Assembly (NCBI RefSeq): GCF_030405905.1
Contig: NZ_JASATW010000001.1
Span: 186,001 to 250,000, forward strand
Source: Sphaerothrix gracilis
GTDB lineage: Bacteria; Cyanobacteriota; Cyanobacteriia; Phormidesmidales; Phormidesmidaceae
DNA: 64,000 nt
Reading direction: 5' to 3'
Position numbers and translations under genes: made by a program. The first letter of the stretch is position 1. The number at the start of each line of letters is the position of its first letter. The notes under the pieces were generated by a model, which saw only the letters and a list, made by a program, of their open reading frames with translations, searched no databases and had not been told where the DNA came from. This document shows positions 52,982-60,929 of this stretch, one piece after another.

Positions 52982-54793
52982 TCAGTTGTCTGCTGACCGC
53001 AAGCGCAGAGACTCAATCCGAATCCACCGGCCCGCTCGGTTCAGCCAGCCCGTAATACTGACATCACTGATAGGAGCAAGCTGCTGCAGTTGCTGATTGA
53101 CGACCGGGCAAAGGGTGACAGCCGCATAGTTGACCAGTTCAGCAGACTCAAAACGATAGGTCTGCGGCGCGGACTGAACGATCCGCCCCCGGATTTCGCA
53201 ATACTGAGGGGAGCGCCAGCAATCTCGCATTTTAGAGACGCTAGTAACTTGGGGAGCGTTGCCGCTGTGGGGATAGGCGTTGAGATGCTTGAGATAGTAT
53301 TGCTGCCGTTTGAGCCAGTCAGGATGCGTAGGCGGCAAATTAAATAGAGGAATGACAGCAGCAGGTGCGATTGGATCGGTGAGCAAAGCCTGCTGTAGCT
53401 GATAGACGGGCAGCGATCGCGGCTCACACTCAAGCTGTACACACAGGGCGGCTGCCATGCCAGCGGCCTGTCCCACGGCCAACACCACAGGCTGCAGCCG
53501 CGTAGCCCCATTTGCGATGTGGGAAACCGAAATATTTTTATCGCAGACCAACAGTCCGGCAGCAGTTTCAGGCACCAAGGCTTCGTAGGGGATAGTAAAC
53601 GGAGTTCCTGTCCAACGTCCGCCCCAGCGCAGCGATTTGGGTGCTAGCGCCAGCTCAAAGCCGGGATAGTGGTGATCGTTTGGATAGGTGCCGATGGCGA
53701 TCGCGCTCACTTCTGCCTGAGCGTTGCGGCAGAGCGGAGCTACCTGTCCCCGCTGCACTGGCAGAATGTCGGGTTCACAGAGCGTCACCAGCCCCCGCAG
53801 CCGCCGACTTTCCCGGTAGTAAGGCTGCAGAGCAAAAGCACCGCCCCCCAGGGCACCGGGCAGTTTAGGAAACACCTCATTAGCCAGCCCATAGCGGCGG
53901 CCTAGCTGCTGCTGGATGAAGCGAGCAAAGCTCTGGGAATGCCAGCGAGCGGCCTGCAGAAAACTAGCGCGATCGCCTGCCGACTGCACTAAACGATGTA
54001 GACCAACCCCATAATCGTTGCCTCGCTGGGGCCAATTGACCATGATGAGTTTTTCAGGCAGCTGACCGTAGGCCAGAAACTGCTCTCCGCTATATCCCTG
54101 CCAGGCATCTTGAAATAGATCCAGGTTATCGTGGGGAGGCGCTGCAATCTCAGGGGCGCGGCTGCCGGCTCCGTAGTCCCGCAGGATCACAACCCAGGTC
54201 GGGGCCTGAACTGGGTAGCGGCACGTTAGCGGATAGGTGGGTGCAGTCGTATCCTCTAGGCTGACTGGAGCGCTGGGTTCTTGCCAAAGCGATCGCGGCT
54301 CCCATCCCCAGCGAAAAGGCACCTGTCCCAGGGCCAACAAATCGCCTAGCTCAGTGCCATCAAGCGTAATTTTGGCCCGAATAATCCAGTCCTGAAAAAC
54401 GACTCCCTCAATCTGCCGTCCCTGTCGCAAAACCGCCTGCGGAGTTTGACCGTGAATCCAAGTGAGATCGGTCAATTCCGCCACCCAATCAGCAAAAATA
54501 GCGGCTCCTATCCTGGGGTCATGGTTGAAAAAGCTGACCCAGCCATGATCGAGTCCTTCAGCCTGGCGCTGCCTTAGTTCCCGCAGATAAGCGCCCCAGA
54601 TTCCGGTTTGAAAAGCTAGCAGTTCGTTACCATCAGGAGCCGAAACACCCGCTGCTGTCAGCATACCTCCCAACCAGGGAAACTCACTGACCAAGATGGT
54701 TTTAACCCCGCGCCGGGCTGCTTGAATAGCGGCAGCAGTGCCGCCAGTGCCGCCGCCAACAACTAAGACATCAGCGGCTAAAGTTTTAACCAC
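52982..54793 (-). CDS. FAD-dependent oxidoreductase
   Basis: 603-residue flavoprotein with an N-terminal FAD motif, ADVLVVGGGTGGTAAAIQAA, and SEFPWLGGMLTAAGVSAPDG, typical of the FAD-dependent oxidoreductase family that includes xanthan-lyase-like annotations. The second FAD region is ATRLQPVVLAVGQAAGMAAA. A C-terminal extension of about 130 residues is beta-rich. Substrate unknown. The start is GTG, five bases after the stop of the TerB-like gene, so the two are likely coupled in translation. Confidence 0.83.
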   Translation of the reverse strand: MVKTLAADVLVVGGGTGGTAAAIQAARRGVKTILVSEFPWLGGMLTAAGVSAPDGNELLAFQTGIWGAYLRELRQRQAEGLDHGWVSFFNHDPRIGAAIFADWVAELTDLTWIHGQTPQAVLRQGRQIEGVVFQDWIIRAKITLDGTELGDLLALGQVPFRWGWEPRSLWQEPSAPVSLEDTTAPTYPLTCRYPVQAPTWVVILRDYGAGSRAPEIAAPPHDNLDLFQDAWQGYSGEQFLAYGQLPEKLIMVNWPQRGNDYGVGLHRLVQSAGDRASFLQAARWHSQSFARFIQQQLGRRYGLANEVFPKLPGALGGGAFALQPYYRESRRLRGLVTLCEPDILPVQRGQVAPLCRNAQAEVSAIAIGTYPNDHHYPGFELALAPKSLRWGGRWTGTPFTIPYEALVPETAAGLLVCDKNISVSHIANGATRLQPVVLAVGQAAGMAAALCVQLECEPRSLPVYQLQQALLTDPIAPAAVIPLFNLPPTHPDWLKRQQYYLKHLNAYPHSGNAPQVTSVSKMRDCWRSPQYCEIRGRIVQSAPQTYRFESAELVNYAAVTLCPVVNQQLQQLAPISDVSITGWLNRAGRWIRIESLRLRSADN

Positions 54794-54798
54794 TCAGC

Positions 54799-55506
54799 CT
54801 ACTGCAAGTAAGGTGTTACATCTTCATTGCAGTCATCGGCTAAGTAAGAAAGCGCCCGAAATCGCAGGCCCACTAGCTGATCGTAGAGCGGGTTCAGCTT
54901 ACACATTGCTGGAATATGTACCAGCTTGCGACCAAATAAATTCACGTCTCGCTCAAAAGGACATTGAGAAGGAATCATCTTGCACAGAAAGCGGGCCAGC
55001 CTCGGATCGTGAACTTCTAGCTGGTCTAGCCACTCACGGGCAGGCTTGAGCGGATCAGGGCCTACTTCTGCCGCAGACGGTGCTACACCCTGCTCTGCCG
55101 TCTCGCCAGGGGCGACTTCCTCTGTCACTGACTGCAGGTTGTACAGAGTGGACTGCAGCGACTTCAGCACCTCAGGATTGAGATCGAGGGCCTGACAAAA
55201 CTCTATAAGTTTTTTGTCCTCTGCGGTTGAATAGACACCGTCTGCTAAAGCAACCATCACGGCCATACGAAGAAAATGCTCGGCCGTGACGGGATCAGTT
55301 CCCAAAACAGAAGCTAAGTCCTGTGGCGAAACGGGATCGAAGGAGTCAAAGTTAACGCTGGGCGCCAGTTCATCTTGAGTGATAGCAGAAATTAACTCTT
55401 TCTCTTCCTGATCAAAATGACCATCTGCCCAGGCAATTGTAAGCAGGCCACGCAGCCAAACTTGGATTTGTTCTTGAGTGTAGGGCGACTCTGCAATGGC
55501 AGCCAT
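54799..55506 (-). CDS. TerB-like protein with Mo-dependent nitrogenase C-terminal-like domain
   Basis: 235-residue protein. The N-terminal half (about 10-130) has the helical TerB pattern with acidic metal-binding-like loops: TIAWADGHFDQEEKELIS and VALADGVYSTAEDKKLIEF. The C-terminal half (about 150-235) contains CKMIPSQCPFERDVNLFGRK and HIPAMCKLNPLYDQLVGLRF, the domain annotated Mo-dependent nitrogenase C-terminal. Despite that name, no nif gene is nearby. Conserved cysteines (three in the block) might bind a metal. Operon-like with the downstream FAD oxidoreductase. Function unknown. Confidence 0.8.
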   Translation of the reverse strand: MAAIAESPYTQEQIQVWLRGLLTIAWADGHFDQEEKELISAITQDELAPSVNFDSFDPVSPQDLASVLGTDPVTAEHFLRMAVMVALADGVYSTAEDKKLIEFCQALDLNPEVLKSLQSTLYNLQSVTEEVAPGETAEQGVAPSAAEVGPDPLKPAREWLDQLEVHDPRLARFLCKMIPSQCPFERDVNLFGRKLVHIPAMCKLNPLYDQLVGLRFRALSYLADDCNEDVTPYLQ

Positions 55507-55638
55507 AACAGTACCTAAACGGAGGTGAGCGTTACAAATCTGGTTCGCCAGACTTGCGAGATTAACTTGCGAGATTAAATCTATATAATTGCGTCCTCAT
55601 TGTAGCGCCGACTCACGAAAATAGCCGTCCCGCTTCAC

Positions 55639-56223
55639 TTAAGGCAGCTTGTGGCGACTAATAGACTGGCCCCAATCAGAACCCGTTTGGCCGGTAAAGA
55701 TCCAGAGAACAGCGCGCGCGCCATCTCGCAGGCTGCGCACCAAAGTTTCAGACTCGCCTTCAGAAGGCACGGCTATCGGCTCAAAATGAATGCCCCGACT
55801 GCCTAAGACAATCTGACCGATAATGCGGGCTCGCCTCATGTGATAGTCCGAGGTGATCAAATAGATACTGCTGATATCGGCAGCGGCCAGGTCATCCACA
55901 AGAGAAGTAAAGTTTGTCACCGTATCGACCGCTTCGTAGTCTAACCGGACGCGATCGCGGTCAATTTTAGCCTCGGCAAAGACCCATTCGGCATACTCTG
56001 GGTTGCTGCCTGAAGATACCCAAACTTCTAGTTCAGGGTGAGACTGAGCAAACTCAGCCGCAAAGAATTCGCGCTCAGTGGATCCTCCCAAGACCAAAGC
56101 CACCTGGGGCTGTCTAAACTGAGATCGAAGCTGGTGCTGCCCTAGCCATAGCAGCCCACCCAGGCAGACTATCTGCCAGGGACGTAGAGATTTACGGGAG
56201 CGCTTGCGGCGGTGCGATCGCAT
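55639..56223 (-). CDS. YdcF/DUF218 family protein
   Basis: 194-residue protein with an N-terminal basic segment and one hydrophobic helix (about 17-27). The DUF218 core follows: VALVLGGSTEREFFAAEFAQ, WVSSGSNPEYAEW, TNFTSLVDDL and YLITSDYHMRRARIIGQIVL. Related proteins (YdcF, SanA, ElyC) act in envelope biogenesis. Role here unknown. Confidence 0.85.
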   Translation of the reverse strand: MRSHRRKRSRKSLRPWQIVCLGGLLWLGQHQLRSQFRQPQVALVLGGSTEREFFAAEFAQSHPELEVWVSSGSNPEYAEWVFAEAKIDRDRVRLDYEAVDTVTNFTSLVDDLAAADISSIYLITSDYHMRRARIIGQIVLGSRGIHFEPIAVPSEGESETLVRSLRDGARAVLWIFTGQTGSDWGQSISRHKLP

Positions 56224-56713
56224 GTAAAGTTCTAAGCTCAGGCGAATAAATACAAACAGGCAGATACGATTTTAACGCCTAACCTTCCGAATAGCTTTGG
56301 TCAGCAGTATAAAAACACGGTCTGAGAAAAAGCGGCCTTACCGGCAAAGTGAGGCAGTGGTATAGAGCCGCGTCCGCCTAAATATGTTGCAAAAAATTGC
56401 GAAATGTAAACCTGATTGGGCCGTGGAGTTCATGTTTTCAGGGGATCTCGCTTAGTGCTCAACTGCCCGTGATAGACTGACTTCTGGGCTGACTCGGCGA
56501 TCCCATATGCGTCGTTTTAGGCGGGGGACGCTCAGGTCTAAGCTGCTAAATGAATAATATCAACCCGTTAGTTAAAGATCTGCGGGCAGTTTCCAAAACT
56601 GCCTCCAAGAGTCTCCATAGAATCTGTAACGATTAAGGAGTAAAGCTTTAGCAGCGGTACTCGATAAATAAACACGATTTTGCTTGCTTGCGGATAGTTG
56701 AGAGAGGAATTCC
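56224..56713. other. intergenic region upstream of apcF
   Basis: 490 bases. Only very short open frames (about 16-23 codons) without family resemblance are present. It should hold the apcF promoter and leader; GAGAGGAATTCC precedes the apcF ATG as a ribosome site. No RNA gene recognised. Confidence 0.45.
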
Positions 56714-57223
56714 ATGCGGGATACAGTGACAAGTTTAATTAGCAATTACGACAGTATTGGTCGTTATCTCGATCGCGCTGCCCTGGATTCACTGAAGTCC
56801 TACTTCGACAGCGGTATGGCTCGCGTTCAGGCAGCAGGCGTCATCAGCGCTAATGCGGCTGGAATTGTCAAAGAAGCGGGATCGAAGCTGTTTGAGCAGG
56901 TGCCAGAACTGATTCGTCCGGGTGGCAACGCCTATACGACCCGTCGCTATGCCGCCTGCCTGCGGGATATGGATTACTATTTGCGCTACGGCAGCTATGC
57001 TCTGGTTTCTGGCAACGTAGATGTGCTAGATGAGCGAGTTTTACAGGGACTGCGCGAAACCTACAACTCTTTGGGCGTGCCTATCGGCCCTACCGTTGTC
57101 GGTATCCAGATTATGAAAGAACTGATCAAGGCCAAGGTTGCCGAAGCTGGCATTGAAGAAACTAGCTTTATCGATCAGCCGTTTGACTACATGACGAACG
57201 AGCTGAGCGAAGTTAGCATCTAG
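56714..57223 (+). CDS. apcF: allophycocyanin beta-18 subunit
   Basis: 169-residue phycobilisome core protein of the globin-like phycobiliprotein fold. C82, in RRYAACLRDMDYYLRYGSYA, attaches phycocyanobilin; N72, in GGNAYTTRR, is the site usually N-methylated in beta subunits. The pattern MRDTVTSLISNYDSIGRYLD and VPIGPTVVGIQIMKE fits ApcF better than ApcB. ApcF pairs with ApcE in the terminal emitter disk. It stands apart from any apcEABC operon, as is usual. Confidence 0.93.
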   Translation: MRDTVTSLISNYDSIGRYLDRAALDSLKSYFDSGMARVQAAGVISANAAGIVKEAGSKLFEQVPELIRPGGNAYTTRRYAACLRDMDYYLRYGSYALVSGNVDVLDERVLQGLRETYNSLGVPIGPTVVGIQIMKELIKAKVAEAGIEETSFIDQPFDYMTNELSEVSI

Positions 57224-57336
57224 GAGCGCAGCCACGTAAAGGAAGGAGGAAGATTCCTTAAAAACTTGGCGTTACGGCGATCGCCGCTGCTTACTTCTGA
57301 TCGAGAAGCGTCCAACAGGGCGCTTTTTTAACACCC

Positions 57337-58659
57337 ATGCGCCCAACATACTCTTTAGGGATTGACTTTGGCACCTCTGGAGCCAGAGCGATCGCGCTTG
57401 ACCCTCAGCAGCAGATTGAGGCTGAGGCAAAAGTTAGTTTCAATTCAGCTGCTTCACTAGCTCAGCAGTGGCAAGAAACCCTATGGATGCTGCTGGCAGA
57501 TATTCCCGTGGCGGTGCGGCAGCAGCTAGGCGCGATCGCCCTCAACGGTACGTCAGCCACCGTGTTACTCTGCGATGCTGCCGGACAGCCAATCACCGAA
57601 CCGCTGCTCTATAACGACGACCGCGGCCAGTCAGTTCAGGCAACAGTGGCTCGAATCACTCCCCCTAATCATGTCGCCAGCAGCGCCACATCTAGCTTGA
57701 GCAAGCTGCTGTGGTGGTGTAGCGATTCGCAGCAGCTTCCAGCAGAAGCCCATTATTTAATGCATCAGGCTGACTGGCTCAGCTTTCTACTACACGGCCA
57801 GCCAGGTATCAGCGACTATCACAATGCGCTGAAGCTGGGCTATGACGTTGGCGCGCTGCAGTATCCCAACTGGCTATCCAGCTTGCCCCTAGCTACTCTC
57901 TTGCCCCAGGTAGTTGCTCCAGGCCACCCAGTTGCAACCGTCTTGCCAGCGATCGCCCAGCGATTTGGTCTGCCTTCTAGCTGTCATGTTTGCGCTGGTA
58001 CCACAGACAGCATTGCTGCCTTTTTAGCCAGCGGCGCGAATCAGCCTGGCGATGCCGTCACCTCTCTGGGATCAACCCTCGTACTCAAGCTGCTGAGTCA
58101 AAAGCGGGTTGACGCCAGTCAGTACGGCATTTATAGCCACCGCCTGGGCGATCGCTGGCTAGTAGGCGGGGCGTCTAATACAGGGGGGGCTGTCCTAGCC
58201 AAGTTTTTCAGCGCTGAGCAGCTAGCCCAGCTCAGCCAGTCGGTGCAGCCGGATCAGCCCACCCGCTTAGACTATTATCCGCTGACAAAGCCGGGAGAAC
58301 GCTTTCCCATCAACGATCCGCAGCTATCACCCCGGTTGACGCCGCGCCCCCCGAATCCTGTGCTGTTCTTGCAAGGACTGCTAGAGGGCATTGCTAATAT
58401 TGAAGCTCAAGGCTATGGGCGTCTAACGGAACTCGGTGCTTCACCGCTTAAACAGGTGTATACCGCTGGCGGCGGTGCTCACAATCAGGCATGGACAGCT
58501 ATTCGCGCTCAGCGTCTACGGGTACCGGTCAGCGTCTCTGCCCATACAGCAGCTGCTTATGGCAGCGCTTTGCTAGCGCTGAGGAGTCTATCTACCAAGA
58601 ATGCGTCTTGTGGTCCAGCAGCCTCTTTGGAAAAAATTAAGGGCCAGGATAACTCCTGA
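57337..58659 (+). CDS. FGGY-family sugar kinase (D-ribulokinase-like)
   Basis: 440-residue kinase. N-terminal ATP motif: LGIDFGTSGARAIALD. C-terminal: GAHNQAWTAIRAQRLRVPV and TAAAYGSALLALR. It resembles the cyanobacterial and plant XK-1 type sugar kinases, reported to act on D-ribulose. The final codons contain the terminator hairpin of the convergent petG. A low-complexity C-terminal tail (about 425-440) is not conserved. Confidence 0.85.
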   Translation: MRPTYSLGIDFGTSGARAIALDPQQQIEAEAKVSFNSAASLAQQWQETLWMLLADIPVAVRQQLGAIALNGTSATVLLCDAAGQPITEPLLYNDDRGQSVQATVARITPPNHVASSATSSLSKLLWWCSDSQQLPAEAHYLMHQADWLSFLLHGQPGISDYHNALKLGYDVGALQYPNWLSSLPLATLLPQVVAPGHPVATVLPAIAQRFGLPSSCHVCAGTTDSIAAFLASGANQPGDAVTSLGSTLVLKLLSQKRVDASQYGIYSHRLGDRWLVGGASNTGGAVLAKFFSAEQLAQLSQSVQPDQPTRLDYYPLTKPGERFPINDPQLSPRLTPRPPNPVLFLQGLLEGIANIEAQGYGRLTELGASPLKQVYTAGGGAHNQAWTAIRAQRLRVPVSVSAHTAAAYGSALLALRSLSTKNASCGPAASLEKIKGQDNS

Positions 58660-58662
58660 CCC
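58629..58662 (-). terminator. petG terminator embedded in the kinase 3' end
   Basis: Minus-strand stem GGGTCAGGA / TCCTGGCCC (one G-U pair) with a 4-base loop, followed by TTAATTTTTT. It overlaps the last codons and stop of the convergent kinase gene. On the plus strand the wobble is an A-C mismatch and no T run follows. Confidence 0.75.
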
Positions 58663-58685
58663 CTGCTAGCTGCTTAAGCCCAGTC

Positions 58686-58799
58686 TTAGAGATTGAGCTG
58701 ATTTCCACGGCGGTACTGCATGTAAGCGGCGACAAACAAACCGGCCAGCGTCACCGGAATTAGACCTAGAACGATACCAGAGAGTAAAGGTTCTACCAC
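58686..58799 (-). CDS. petG: cytochrome b6f complex subunit PetG
   Basis: 37-residue single-helix subunit essential for b6f stability. MVEPLLSGIVLGLIPVTLAG and YMQYRRGNQL are diagnostic. The start is GTG, with AAGGAG seven bases upstream. Found by direct reading because of its length. It is divergent from the cytochrome gene. Confidence 0.97.
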   Translation of the reverse strand: MVEPLLSGIVLGLIPVTLAGLFVAAYMQYRRGNQLNL

Positions 58800-59065
58800 G
58801 TCAAGACTCCTTAGAATTTTGAGCGTCCCTAAACAGGGACTAATACATATTATTTAATAGTAAGCGCTGCCTGTCCTCAACTGTTAACAACTACAACAGG
58901 TGTAATAATTTTTCTGGGCTTCAGAGAAAAAGCGGCGATCGCCAGCATTCTTAAGGAAGAATGCCAATTTCGGGGGATTTTAGCGGTCTGAAAGGGTTGC
59001 CTTATTTCCTGAGAAAACTTTAAGCTGTGTAATCATAAAGATAAATTCTGTAACCAGAGAAACAG

Positions 59066-59461
59066 TTGGCCTTGACCCACAATACCCTCAATGAACAGCC
59101 TACCGAAGCGCCTAGCCTGATTCAGCGGGCGGTAATCGCTGTAGCCGGGTTATTGCTGACCTTAGGGCTAGTCGTGTGGGGTATCCAGCACTTTCGCATT
59201 TCAGATCCCTACATTCTGCAGGTGCTGGCGCTCAATGGCGATCGCGATCGCGGTGCGCTTATTTTTCAGATGAACTGCGCTGTTTGCCACGGTTTTGAAG
59301 CCTCCGGCGAGGTAGGCCCCAGCCTGCATAACGTATCTGAACGCAAATCCAAGGTCAATCTTATCCGCCAAGTCATCAGCGGCCAAACTCCCCCCATGCC
59401 GCAATTTCAGCCCGAAGCCAAAGACATGGCTGACCTGCTGGAATACTTAGAAAGCCTTTAG
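59066..59461 (+). CDS. cytM: membrane-anchored c-type cytochrome, cytochrome cM-like
   Basis: 131-residue protein with an N-terminal uncleaved-looking helix (about 20-40) and a single c-type heme domain. C71-x2-C74-H75 is in MNCAVCHGF and M111 in TPPMPQF is the probable sixth ligand. SDPYILQVLALNGDRDRG resembles cytochrome cM. cM is a low-abundance cyanobacterial cytochrome tied to stress and dark metabolism. The start is TTG at 59066, or TTG 59072; there is no ATG. It neighbours petG. Confidence 0.82.
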   Translation: MALTHNTLNEQPTEAPSLIQRAVIAVAGLLLTLGLVVWGIQHFRISDPYILQVLALNGDRDRGALIFQMNCAVCHGFEASGEVGPSLHNVSERKSKVNLIRQVISGQTPPMPQFQPEAKDMADLLEYLESL

Positions 59462-59508
59462 CCCTAGATTTTTACAACCGTTCCTCTCTTAAAACCTCCC
59501 CATCTCCC

Positions 59509-59533
59509 ATTCGACTTCGCTCACGGCAGGCCC
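59509..59533. repeat. interspersed repeat copy (TTCGACTTCGCTC family)
   Basis: ATTCGACTTCGCTCACGGCA followed by GGCCC is about 20 of 23 identical to 62274-62298 (GTTCGGCTTCGCTCCCGGCA). Both lie downstream of a minus-strand gene, between convergent genes. Here only half of the hairpin is kept; at 62.3 kb the full stem exists. Confidence 0.6.
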
Positions 59534-59569
59534 TTTTTCTGATCTCCTCGTCTCCGCGTCCCCTCATTC

Positions 59570-60808
59570 TCACCAACTGCCTCCCTCGCAGGCCAGCAGC
59601 TTATCCAGCACAGCGATCGCTCCCGGATCGCCACTCTGACGAACTTTTTCTGCCATGCCAATATTGAGCAGTTCCATGCGCAGACGCATCAGATAGGCTT
59701 GCTCGACTTCATCTAAATCCTCGATAGAAGGCAATTGTCGTAAATTAGCGCGAAATGACAGCGCTGGATCTAGCCTCATCTTGGCGATTAGAGAGCGAAT
59801 CACGAACTGCTGCTCTGGGCGGCCCTGATTCTGCCAGTCGGTTAGGGGCTGCTGCAAAATATCAGCGATATCTGACTCGGTTGCCTGTCGCTGCAGCCAG
59901 CTTTCTGAGGTGGAAATGGGCCAGTCAGGAGTTTCCTCATCTACTTTGGCAAAGGCGTGGGCTTCAGCATAGGCAATCCGACCATCTTGGTTATAGTCGG
60001 CTGACGCAACGGCCTCGCCAGTACGATCAATACCGCTGAGTCCGGCAAAGAAGCTGGAACTGTAGTCTTTGTAATCCGCTTCGTTGACTTCGGCGGTGCA
60101 GCCTACAGAGGGGCGATCGCTGACGGTGGCGAAAAAGCCGCAGCGGGTCTGCAGCGCTACCGGATTGTCGGGATTACCGTCTTCGTAAATCAAATTGGCA
60201 AATGATCCGGCAAAGCACTGGGCCATCATGGTGACAAATGGCTGATCAGCGGGAAGCTGATCGAGCTGAGCGGCCAGATCTTGTACTGACCAGGTCTGAT
60301 CGCGCCAGAGATAGAGCGTATTGTTGTCTTCATTTTGAGGGTTGTAGCCGCCGTGCCCGGTGAAATAGAAAAAAGTGGAGCAGTCGCGATCGCCCACGGT
60401 CTGAGCCGTAGCAAACCAGGTTTCTAAGTTTTCCACAGTGGCGGCTCCCTGCAAATTGTCGATAGCGGGCGGCTTAAACTGCTCGCGTCTTAGCAGATCG
60501 AGATAGCGAACGGTGGCTTGACCGTCGTTGCCGTTGGCAAAGAAAATATCTGCCATAGCTGGGTTAATTCCCAGCGCCTGCAGGGTGCGCTGGAAATAGA
60601 GGACATTTTTTTCTAAGGCAATTTCGTTGTAAGCCGGAACGGGGCCACCCGCAAAGACTAAAAACTGGGGTAAATCTTTGGTTCTAAAGACGGGATCTTG
60701 AGCGAGTAGAGCTTCCAAGTCGCGATCGCCAGCCAGCGTAGCGCCTACCAAAGCACTGCCAACAGTCAAGGCAGTGGTAACCCCCCAAAAGGCTAACGAC
60801 CGCATCAT
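59570..60808 (-). CDS. exported caspase-like protein with EF-hand loop
   Basis: 412-residue protein. A hydrophobic N-terminus (about 3-26) suggests export. The caspase-fold catalytic pair is visible: H152 in FYFTGHGGYN and C198 in MMAQCFAGSF. A perfect 12-residue EF-hand loop, DYNQDGRIAYAE (271-282), follows the catalytic domain. The C-terminus (about 310-412) is helical. The fold resembles C13/C14 peptidases (orthocaspases), some of which need calcium. Substrate and activation are unknown. Divergent from the GS-like gene. Confidence 0.75.
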   Translation of the reverse strand: MMRSLAFWGVTTALTVGSALVGATLAGDRDLEALLAQDPVFRTKDLPQFLVFAGGPVPAYNEIALEKNVLYFQRTLQALGINPAMADIFFANGNDGQATVRYLDLLRREQFKPPAIDNLQGAATVENLETWFATAQTVGDRDCSTFFYFTGHGGYNPQNEDNNTLYLWRDQTWSVQDLAAQLDQLPADQPFVTMMAQCFAGSFANLIYEDGNPDNPVALQTRCGFFATVSDRPSVGCTAEVNEADYKDYSSSFFAGLSGIDRTGEAVASADYNQDGRIAYAEAHAFAKVDEETPDWPISTSESWLQRQATESDIADILQQPLTDWQNQGRPEQQFVIRSLIAKMRLDPALSFRANLRQLPSIEDLDEVEQAYLMRLRMELLNIGMAEKVRQSGDPGAIAVLDKLLACEGGSW

Positions 60809-60929
60809 GTCAGTTCCAAGTTCTACTGATTCAACCTAGCAGATTTAAATCGGCTTTTTAGAACGGTCTCAGCGGTATCGGCTGCAGAGAGCGCTAAGAT
60901 TCTGCCAGAGTTAGCGGCAGGGAGTCTGG

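Noticed and set aside
54799..55506. Nitrogenase component
   Set aside because: Only the domain name refers to nitrogenase; the sequence is not NifD, NifK or NifH and no nif gene is nearby.
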